DNA of 64,000 nucleotides, taken from Nocardia paucivorans NBRC 100373. GTDB taxonomy: Bacteria; Actinomycetota; Actinomycetes; Mycobacteriales; Mycobacteriaceae. The translations under genes and the position numbers were made by a program. Positions 1 to 6,963 of this stretch are shown here, piece after piece. The stretch's first letter is position 1. Every line of letters begins with the position of its first letter. The stretch is taken from contig NZ_BAGE01000053.1 in assembly GCF_000308675.1 (NCBI RefSeq), positions 186,001 through 250,000 of the forward strand, given 5' to 3'. The notes beneath the pieces are model-generated. The model did no database searches and was not told the origin of the DNA. It saw nothing but the letters and a program-made list of their open reading frames with translations.

Positions 1-394
1 ACCGACGCATGATACTCGCCGAACGGATCGAAACATCGTCTCGGAGGAAAGCGCCACGTGGGTCGCCGGCCACGAAAACCGGTGATCGCGCAACCGCCGA
101 ACGTCCGACGGAGCCAGCGCAGAAGGAGAAGCAGGAAAAATAACAGCAGTCGCGGAGTTGCTGGAGAGCTCTATCACGGTGGTGACGCCCTCGGCGGGCG
201 AACAATACCGATTTGCGGCAGCGAGACGGGAATAAATCCCTCCAAATCGGGAACACCGATACAGATGGTCCCGATTCTGTTTCACAACGATAAAGCGAAC
301 GCCGGTTTTGGTAGCCGCGGGACAATGCCAAGCCGGGGAATCGCCCCCTACCGTGGTTCCTGCTCATTACCGAATCTTCCCGAGGATTTTTCGT
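1..394. other. Upstream region without a supported gene
   Basis: An open frame runs from a GTG at 58 on the plus strand, but its composition is arginine- and serine-rich with no recognisable domain and it overlaps the next gene in another frame, so I do not call it. I see no convincing promoter, repeat or RNA gene here. The window's left edge falls in this segment, so a neighbour may lie just outside. Confidence 0.4.
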
Positions 395-1297
395 ATGCTC
401 CTTTCGGCTCTCCCGGATCGACGTGCCGCTACCGCACCGCACGCCTCGGCTGTGGCCGACGACAGCATCGATCTGGACAATAGTCAGTTCCTGGCCGCAG
501 TCCGACGGGCCGCGGCGTCCCTGCGCATGGTGGGCGTCTCCCCCGGTGATGTGGTGGCGGTCATACTTCCCGATACGGCCACCCTCGTGGTGTCGATGTT
601 CGCCGCTTGGCGGTTGGGCGCCGCGGTGACCTTGGTCGACCCCTCGACGGATACCGGCTCTCGGCAGTACGAGGTGGACGCGAAGGTTCTCATTACCGCG
701 CAACCATCGACGACCACTCCGCCGACCCAGCTCGTGATATCCGCCCACGATCTCACCGCGGCGGAGCCCGACACCGACGGCCCACGGCCGAGCGGTGGGG
801 CACCGGTGCTGGTCACCCGCACCGACAGCGGCCGGGACATACTGCTCGGCGCCGTCCACCTCGATGCCCTGTCCCGATTCCTGGTCGAGGTCTTCGCCCT
901 GACCGATACCGACCGCAATCTGGTGGCCATGTCGTCGGCCCGGGTCAACGGCATCGTGGTGGGCGTCCTGTCACCGCTCCTCGCCGGTGGCAGCGTCACC
1001 CTGGCCGGGGCGATCGGATCCACGACGATCTTCGACCGGATTCGGCGCAGCCGGGCCACCTGGTTCTCCGCGGAACCGGATACATATGCGGAACTGGCCG
1101 CTCTGCCCGACCACACGCGGCCGGAGGTTCCCTCGCTGCGGTTCGCCGTCTGCTGCGACGCCCGAATCGACACAGAACTGCGCAGCATGTTCGAGCACCG
1201 CTACGGAATACCGATTATCAACGGTTATGGATTGAAAGAGGTGTACGAGCGGGCCCATGCGGCCTTTTCTCCCGCATCCGCGACGCGCGTACCGTGA
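395..1297 (+). CDS. Truncated, degenerate ANL-superfamily (acyl-CoA synthetase-like) protein
   Basis: The 300-residue product resembles the large N-terminal domain of AMP-forming acyl-CoA synthetases: an early segment with GVSPGDVVAVILP, an AWRLGA helix, and near the end NGYGLKE, which fits the A5 motif (GYGxTE). Two things are wrong for an active ligase. The glycine/serine-rich P-loop (SGTTGxPK) is replaced by an unrelated TRTDSGRD stretch, and the protein stops just after A5, so the C-terminal domain with the catalytic lysine is absent; full-length family members are about 500 residues. I chose ATG 395 because GAGG lies about 10 nt upstream and family similarity begins there. It converges on a frameshifted PucR regulator. 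It is probably non-catalytic or a pseudogene; retention as a binding protein cannot be excluded. Confidence 0.5.
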   Translation: MLLSALPDRRAATAPHASAVADDSIDLDNSQFLAAVRRAAASLRMVGVSPGDVVAVILPDTATLVVSMFAAWRLGAAVTLVDPSTDTGSRQYEVDAKVLITAQPSTTTPPTQLVISAHDLTAAEPDTDGPRPSGGAPVLVTRTDSGRDILLGAVHLDALSRFLVEVFALTDTDRNLVAMSSARVNGIVVGVLSPLLAGGSVTLAGAIGSTTIFDRIRRSRATWFSAEPDTYAELAALPDHTRPEVPSLRFAVCCDARIDTELRSMFEHRYGIPIINGYGLKEVYERAHAAFSPASATRVP

Positions 1298-1330
1298 ACC
1301 GGGATTCCGATATCGCGCCGAATCCGTCCC

Positions 1331-2634
1331 TTATGCGGTATCGGGTCGCAGCACCGTCGAGCCGTACCAGTAACAGATGAGCAACGCGAGTTCGACATCG
1401 AGTCGGTCGTCGGAAATGGCCTTACCGCGTCGTGACACGGCCCGTTCGACCCGATATTTCACCGTGTTGAAGTGCAGATCGAGGTCCGCGGCAGCCGCTT
1501 TGTAACCGGCCTGGTTGCGGAGAAAAATCCGCAACGTCTCGCGTAACCGCGCATTGTTGTCGTTGTCGACGGCCAGGTCACCGAGCACCTCGCCGACCCA
1601 CTGGCCGACCTCGGCGAGCTCGTCTCCGAACAGAGCCACCGCCGATACGCCCGGATCATCGGCGGCGATAACACTCGGCCCGGTGTCGCCTCGAAGCAGC
1701 GCGACGGACCGCGCACGCCGGGCGAGCCGATGTGATCGGCGGAAACCCGGCACCCCGGGGGCCGGTGTACCGATCGTGACCCGCGGCGCATCGGGGCATC
1801 GGCCGCGAAATCACGAACCCTGGTAACGGCCGGGGACGGCGGCGACCGAAACGGCAACCACGCCCAGACACACGATCGATCGTCGGCGACGACCAGGGGA
1901 CTCAGATCGACTCCGGACGCTTGTGCTGCCCCTTGGACGAATCGCTGCAACCTGGCCAGTTCGTCGCCGAGGGCGCGCGCCTCCGTATACCAGGCGATCA
2001 GCGCCAGGTGATACCAGTGCAGCGGGTAGCGAAGCGTTGCGGTGGCCTCGTCGATATCGACATCCCGCTCCTCGTCCAGTACCTCGCGGACCCGAACCGC
2101 GCGGAGGCTGTGCCCGGTCTCCAACCACAGCTCACGCTCGTGTTCATAAGTCATGATGACCTGTTGGATGAACTGATCCAGATAGGCGAACAGCCTGGTG
2201 GTGAGCACTTCCGCGAGGAAGGTCCGATCCGCCGGGGCGATATCGACGGCCTCCAGTTCCGTGAAGAACAACTCGGTCAACCGCCACTGGCCGACGTGGT
2301 AGGCACGAACCAGGGCGGTGACCGGAACATCACGCTGAGCCAGACGCCTGGTGTACTCGACGGCCGCGCTGGGAAGGTGGACCCGCTCCGGCGGAATATC
2401 GTGTTGCAGGGCATGCAGCAGGGTGGCGACGTTTTCCCGTACGCTGGCGGCGAGAAGTTCGATGGCGGGCCCGATGGTACGCAACTCGGGTATCTCGTCC
2501 TCGAGTCGTTGATAGATGCTCGTGTCGATATCCGCCGCCCGCTCATGCATGCGGGTGACGATCCGTGTGACCCACCGGGTCACCTCGGCATCATCGCGAC
2601 GAAAAACCGTCACACTCAAATAGTAGTTACCCAT
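1331..2634 (-). pseudogene. PucR/CdaR-type transcriptional regulator, interrupted by a frameshift
   Basis: The N-terminal frame (from ATG 2634) encodes a helical sensor region rich in hydrophobic/charged heptads, of the type found ahead of PucR helix-turn-helix domains. The C-terminal frame (ending TAA at 1331) encodes the PucR HTH, with NQAGYKAAAADLDLHFNTVKYRVERA typical of the HTH_30 family in two adjoining pieces. The two halves are in different frames. Removing one G from the GGG that reads as CCC on the plus strand at 1780-1782 joins them seamlessly into one protein of about 433 residues. PucR proteins usually control purine, sulfur or aromatic catabolic genes. It is convergent with the truncated ligase and divergent from the GntR operon, so it may once have controlled that operon. 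A sequencing error is the alternative explanation. Confidence 0.75.
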
Positions 2635-2962
2635 GGTCTCCGTCGCGGCGCAGCGCAGGGCCGTCCTCTGGTGTCAGGTCACGCGGCCATATCGCAGATC
2701 ACATCATCGATCACCGAGTCGTCGACCGGGGCGGCCCGGTACCCCGGAGCACCGACCTGCGTCCGGCGACTCTGCCGGCACTCGTATTCGAATCGGCGTG
2801 ATTCGAACCACCGGCGCGACGCCCGAGATGGCGTAATACCCCGATTTCGGGGCATCCACCCAGGTCGCACCGGGTGGATGGCCGGCGCAATGACATCCCT
2901 CGCGTCACGGCATCGCCAACGAGGTGAAGAACCGGCCCGCAATCTCATTATCGTCAGTGTTC
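2635..2962. other. Divergent intergenic region with two inverted repeats
   Basis: This segment separates the PucR-type gene from the GntR operon and should hold both promoters. At 2839-2852 there is a 6-bp hairpin (CCCCGA/TCGGGG, 2-nt loop), and immediately after it at 2853-2880 a perfect 9-bp stem, CATCCACCC/GGGTGGATG with a 10-nt loop. They could be regulator operators or a leader attenuator of the GntR operon. I found no coding sequence. Confidence 0.45.
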
Positions 2963-3745
2963 ATGCAGGTCAGGGAGCAAAATGCGGAGCGGGCGGCCGA
3001 GGGTGCGCCGGTTCGGCTGCTGCGCGCCGATCAGGCGCGCCGCATTGCCGATATCGTGCGCCACCAGATCCATGCCGGAGCGATCGAACAAACCCTGCCC
3101 ACCGAGCAGGAACTGGCGGACGAGCATCAGGTCTCCCGCAACACCATTCGTGATGCGCTGGCCTTGTTGAAGGACGAAGGACTCATCGCGCGGGCGCCGC
3201 GTGTCGGTACCCGAGTGGCGTCGCGGAAATACGATCACGGACTCGATGCTCTGCTCGGACTGCAAGAGACGTTCATCGGACACGGCACCGTCCACAACGA
3301 GGTGCGGGCGGCCATGTGGATCAGCGCCCCACCCGCGGTCGCGCGCCGGCTCGGTCTGGAACCGGGCGAGCGCGTGGTGTACGTGGAACGGTTGCGGTTC
3401 CTGGACGAGCAGCCGTTGAGTCTGGACCTCACCTACCTGTCCCCCGAGATCGGCGCCCGGGTGCTCGAGCACAACCTGGCCGACACCGATATCTTCGTCC
3501 TGTTGGAGCGGCTGAGCGGGCGGTCGCTCGGTTCGGCCGATCTGGCGGTGGAAGCGGTTCCCGCCGACCGGCACACCGCCGCCACCCTCGACATTCCTCC
3601 GTCGTCGGCGCTGCTGATGCTCGAACGACTCACCCGACTCGACGACGGCACCCCAGTGGATCTCGAGTACATCCATATGCGCGGGGATCGAATTACCTTG
3701 CGCGGCAATCTTGTTCGTTCCGTCCCCGAATGGAAGGTGCTGTAG
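2963..3745 (+). CDS. GntR-family regulator, HutC subfamily (UTRA effector domain)
   Basis: About 260 residues. An N-terminal winged helix (about residues 20-90) includes QARRIADIVRHQIHAGAIE, LPTEQELADEHQVSRNTIR and LKDEGLIARAPRVGTRV, the hallmarks of GntR DNA-binding domains. Residues about 110-255 form a UTRA ligand domain, with PPAVARRLGLEPGERVVYVERLR and the terminal GDRITLRGNL region. HutC-type regulators bind small metabolites and usually repress the adjacent transport/catabolic operon. The stop is directly followed by the ATG of the ferredoxin gene (TAGATG), so it is co-transcribed with the ABC transporter and the AprA-like flavoprotein and probably controls them. The start is uncertain: a GTG at 2924 is in frame, but neither start has a good ribosome site; I prefer ATG 2963 on family length. 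Confidence 0.88.
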   Translation: MQVREQNAERAAEGAPVRLLRADQARRIADIVRHQIHAGAIEQTLPTEQELADEHQVSRNTIRDALALLKDEGLIARAPRVGTRVASRKYDHGLDALLGLQETFIGHGTVHNEVRAAMWISAPPAVARRLGLEPGERVVYVERLRFLDEQPLSLDLTYLSPEIGARVLEHNLADTDIFVLLERLSGRSLGSADLAVEAVPADRHTAATLDIPPSSALLMLERLTRLDDGTPVDLEYIHMRGDRITLRGNLVRSVPEWKVL

Positions 3746-3973
3746 ATGGCTCTCGCCGACCAGCGCGCCGATATCCCGGTCACCATCGACGAATCACTGT
3801 GTATCGAGGGCTGCACCCTGTGCGTGGAGATCTGCCCTCTCGACTCGCTCGCCATCAATCCCGATAACGGCAAGGCCTACATGTTCACGGACGAGTGCTG
3901 GTACTGCGGGCCCTGTGCCGCCCGCTGCCCGACCGGGGCCGTCACCGTCAATATGCCGTATCTCCTGAGGTAG
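3746..3973 (+). CDS. Small dicluster [4Fe-4S] ferredoxin, AprB-like
   Basis: This 75-residue protein has two cluster motifs. C19, C23, C26, C30 form CX3CX2CX3CP (one residue longer than the standard first spacing), and C51, C54, C57, C61 form CX2CX2CX3CP. The KAYMFTDECWYCGPCAARCP segment resembles the second-cluster region of adenylylsulfate reductase beta subunits, but the extended AprB C-terminal tail is missing. It most likely delivers electrons to, or accepts them from, the flavoprotein encoded four genes downstream, in the cytoplasm. It sits between the GntR regulator and the transporter, 7 bp before the lipoprotein gene. The assignment as a ferredoxin is firm; the APS-reductase-like partnership is inferred from gene order and motif resemblance. 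Confidence 0.88.
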   Translation: MALADQRADIPVTIDESLCIEGCTLCVEICPLDSLAINPDNGKAYMFTDECWYCGPCAARCPTGAVTVNMPYLLR

Positions 3974-3980
3974 TCCCAGT

Positions 3981-5357
3981 ATGCGTATCAGACGTTTCCT
4001 CGCCCTCGCCGTGGCCGGCGTACTCGCCCTCACCGGGTGTTCGCTGGAGGGGGCGACGTCCGGCGACACCGTACAGGTGGTCGTCGGGTATCAGTCCAAG
4101 ACCATCAACACCGTCACCGCCGGCACCCTGCTGCGGGCGCAGGGGTACCTGGAACACCGACTCCAGGAGATCACCGACAACGGCGGTGCGAAATATCAGG
4201 TGGAGTGGCAGGACTACGACACCGGCGCTCCGATCACCGCGCAGATGGTGGCGGAGAAGATCGATATCGGCTCGATGGGCGACTATCCGCTGCTCATCAA
4301 CGGTTCTCGCACCCGGGGCAACGAGCGATCGCGCACCGAATTCGTCTCGGTGACCGGGTACAACGCCAAAGGCGCGCTCAATATGGTTGTGGTGCCACCG
4401 AACTCGTCGGCGAACGACCTGACGGATCTGCGCGGGAAGAAGGTGTCGGCGAGTGTCGGATCCGCCGGTCACGGCACGCTGGTGCAGGCGCTGAGTCGTG
4501 CCGGTATCGACCCGAACACAGGCGTGGAGGTGCTCAACCAGCAACCCCAGGTGGGAGCCTCGGCGCTGGAGTCCGGGCAGGTGTCGGCGCTGTCGCAGTT
4601 CGTGGCCTGGCCGGGGCTGCTGGTCTTCCAGGACAAGGCGAAACTGCTGTACGACGGCGCGGAGCTGAACGTGCCCACCTTCCACGGCGTGGTGGTCCGC
4701 GCCGACTACCGCCAACGGCACCCGGAGGTGGTGGACGCATTCCTGCAGGCACAGCTGGATGCCACGGAATTCCTGCGGAGCGAACCTCTCGACGCCGCCC
4801 GAATCGTGGCCGAGGAATCGGGGCTCCCCCAGGAAGTGGTGTACCTCTACAACGGTCCCGGGGGCACCTCCTTCGATGCCACCCTGAAGCCGAATCTGCT
4901 CGCGGCGTTCGCCGACGATGTGCGTTATCTGAAATCGATCGGTGATTTCGCCGACCTGGATATCGACGCGTTCGTCGACGATACGGCCATCCGAAAGGCG
5001 TTCGCCGAGCGCGGTGACGACTACGAGGCCGTCCTGGCCGATACGAGCAACCGCACCACCGGCTCCGGTAACGAACTGTGGCTCGCCGGGGAGACCGCCA
5101 CCCAACCGGCCGACAATCCGAATGCCTTGTTGCGTGCGGTGAAAAACGCACGCGCCGAAGGGAAAACGATTCGCCAGGCCTATGTGCTGGATGCCGAACT
5201 GGGCACCCGTTGGTTCGCCGACAAGGCCGTGTGGTTACGCGATGGCGACACCTTCCTGCCCTTCACCACGGCGGCCGCGGCCGGACGATACCGGAAGACC
5301 CATCCAACGGCCGCCCCGGTGAGCTATGAACAGGCCGTGACGGAGGTCCGCTCATGA
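3981..5357 (+). CDS. ABC transporter substrate-binding lipoprotein, sulfonate/nitrate/taurine type
   Basis: The 458-residue product begins with a lipoprotein signal, MRIRRFLALAVAGVLALTGC, with the lipobox cysteine at position 20. The mature protein has the SsuA/TauA-type periplasmic fold signatures: VVVGYQSKTIN near the start, an EKIDIGSMGDYPLLI segment, then DLRGKKVSASVGSAGHGTL. It would be lipid-anchored outside the membrane and pass its ligand to the permease and ATPase that follow. At about 458 residues it is longer than the usual 320-340, with an extra C-terminal region after about residue 330 (ELGTRWFADKAVW) of unknown role. It overlaps the permease start by ATGA. The sulfur context favours an organosulfonate or related ligand, but nitrate- or cyanate-like ligands cannot be ruled out from sequence. 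Confidence 0.88.
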   Translation: MRIRRFLALAVAGVLALTGCSLEGATSGDTVQVVVGYQSKTINTVTAGTLLRAQGYLEHRLQEITDNGGAKYQVEWQDYDTGAPITAQMVAEKIDIGSMGDYPLLINGSRTRGNERSRTEFVSVTGYNAKGALNMVVVPPNSSANDLTDLRGKKVSASVGSAGHGTLVQALSRAGIDPNTGVEVLNQQPQVGASALESGQVSALSQFVAWPGLLVFQDKAKLLYDGAELNVPTFHGVVVRADYRQRHPEVVDAFLQAQLDATEFLRSEPLDAARIVAEESGLPQEVVYLYNGPGGTSFDATLKPNLLAAFADDVRYLKSIGDFADLDIDAFVDDTAIRKAFAERGDDYEAVLADTSNRTTGSGNELWLAGETATQPADNPNALLRAVKNARAEGKTIRQAYVLDAELGTRWFADKAVWLRDGDTFLPFTTAAAAGRYRKTHPTAAPVSYEQAVTEVRS

Positions 5358-6217
5358 GCACGACGGTCACCACCGTCCCGGCCGATACGGTCCCGATCTC
5401 CGGGACCGCCGTCCGCGCCGGCGGCCGGTCCGGCGACTCCCCCTGGTCGGCCCGGGCCGCGCGCATCGGCTCGATACTGGCGGCGCTGCTGCTGTGGCAG
5501 CTGCTCACCGCAGCCGACGTTCGGCTCTGGCTGCGGTTCGACACACTGCCCACGGTGACCGAGATCCTCTCGGCCCTGTGGCGGCAACTCGGCACCGAGA
5601 TCTACTACCTGGACCTGGCCCAGTCGCTGATCCGCATCCTCAGCGGTTTCGGCCTGGCCACGATCATCGGGGTCGGTACCGGTATCGCCCTGGGCCGCTC
5701 CCGGTGGTTCGCCACCCTGTTCGGACCGTTGACCGAACTGGCCCGCCCGGTACCCGCCATCGCGGTGGTGCCGATCGCGATCCTGCTGTTCCCCGACGAC
5801 GAGGCCGGCATCGTCTTCATCACCTTCCTGGCCGCCTACTTCCCGATCATGGTCAGCACTCGGCATGCCGTGCGGGCCCTGCCCACCCTGTGGGAGGACT
5901 CCGTGCGCACCCTCGGCGGCAGCCGGTGGGACGTGCTGGTTCGGGTGGTGTTCCCCGGCGCGTTGCCGGGGGTGTTCGGCGGGCTGTCGGTCGGGATCGG
6001 GGTGGCGTGGATCTGCGTCATCTCCGCCGAGATGATCTCCGGTCGGCTCGGCGTGGGCTATCGCACCTGGCAGGCGTACACGATCGTCGACTACCCCGGC
6101 GTCTTCGTCGGCATCATCACGATCGGCGTCCTGGGGTTCGCCACCTCGGCCGCCGTCGAACTCGTGGGCCGCCGCATCACGCGCTGGCTGCCCCGGGGAG
6201 AGGAGAACGCGCGGTGA
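5354..6217 (+). CDS. ABC transporter permease, SsuC/TauC type
   Basis: A 287-residue membrane protein of the BPD_transp_1 family with about six hydrophobic helices, starting with IGSILAALLLWQLL. The cytoplasmic EAA-type coupling loop appears as LPTLWEDSVRTLGGSRWDV followed by a PGALPGVFGG helix, the place where the ATPase docks. It is the translocation channel for the lipoprotein-delivered substrate. Its start overlaps the previous stop (ATGA), and its own stop overlaps the GTG start of the ATPase (GTGA), so the three transporter genes are translationally coupled. Confidence 0.9.
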   Translation: MSTTVTTVPADTVPISGTAVRAGGRSGDSPWSARAARIGSILAALLLWQLLTAADVRLWLRFDTLPTVTEILSALWRQLGTEIYYLDLAQSLIRILSGFGLATIIGVGTGIALGRSRWFATLFGPLTELARPVPAIAVVPIAILLFPDDEAGIVFITFLAAYFPIMVSTRHAVRALPTLWEDSVRTLGGSRWDVLVRVVFPGALPGVFGGLSVGIGVAWICVISAEMISGRLGVGYRTWQAYTIVDYPGVFVGIITIGVLGFATSAAVELVGRRITRWLPRGEENAR

Positions 6218-6963
6218 CCAGCGCTCCCGACACCACCGCAACGACCGGGCTGCGGTTGCGGTTGGACAATGTCTTCCTGTCCTATACGGGCGAACCGGTG
6301 ATCGCCGGACTGAGCTTCGAGGTGCGGCCCGGCGAGATCCTGGTGCTGACCGGACCGTCCGGGTGCGGTAAATCCACGGTGCTGCGGGCGCTGGCCGGGC
6401 TGCTGCGCCCGGACGCCGGGAGGATTCTCGCCGACGACGAACCGGTGACCTCCACCTGCCGCGATCGCGCGGTCGTCTTCCAGGACAATGCCCTGCTCCC
6501 GTGGCGCACGGTCCGCTCGAATATCGAACTGGCGCTGAAACTCCGCGGCGAACCCAAGGAGGGCCGGCGCGCAGCCGCCGACCGGTGGATCGAGGAGGTC
6601 GGCCTCACCGGTTTCGGTGACCATCTGCCCAAGAGTCTGTCCGGCGGGATGCGTCAGCGGGTGCAGTTGGCGCGTGGGCTGGCCGGGGCGCCCCGCGCGG
6701 TGATGATGGACGAGCCGTTCGGCGCCCTCGATACCCAGACCCGCACCACTATGCAGCGCCTACTCGTCGAGACATGGCGTACCCACCCGACCACGGTCGT
6801 CTTCGTCACGCACGACATCGACGAAGCCCTGCTCCTCGGCGACCGGATCGTGGTGTTGGGCCGCACCGGCGAACCGCTGCGCACGATCGTCGACGTACCG
6901 AATCCGCGCACATCCGGCGAACGCCGCGCCGAACGCGCCGAAATCCTGGAGGCCCTGATATGA
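6214..6963 (+). CDS. ABC transporter ATP-binding protein, SsuB/TauB type
   Basis: A 249-residue ATPase with all catalytic motifs: Walker A GPSGCGKST, Q-loop QDNALLPWRT, signature LSGGMRQRVQLARGL, Walker B AVMMDEPFGALD, and H-switch VFVTHDIDEAL. The DEPFGALD version of Walker B is typical of the nitrate/sulfonate/taurine importer ATPases. It powers the permease encoded immediately upstream. GTG 6214 overlaps the permease stop, and its own TGA overlaps the ATG of the flavoprotein gene (ATGA), which ties the transporter to the redox enzyme in one coupled operon. Confidence 0.92.
   Translation: MTSAPDTTATTGLRLRLDNVFLSYTGEPVIAGLSFEVRPGEILVLTGPSGCGKSTVLRALAGLLRPDAGRILADDEPVTSTCRDRAVVFQDNALLPWRTVRSNIELALKLRGEPKEGRRAAADRWIEEVGLTGFGDHLPKSLSGGMRQRVQLARGLAGAPRAVMMDEPFGALDTQTRTTMQRLLVETWRTHPTTVVFVTHDIDEALLLGDRIVVLGRTGEPLRTIVDVPNPRTSGERRAERAEILEALI

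Noticed and set aside
58..483. Plus-strand GTG-started frame at the left edge
   Set aside because: Basic, low-complexity sequence overlapping the better supported ligase-like gene in another frame.
3948..5105. Long open frame antisense to the substrate-binding lipoprotein
   Set aside because: High-GC shadow frame; the plus-strand frame has a signal peptide, lipobox and family motifs.
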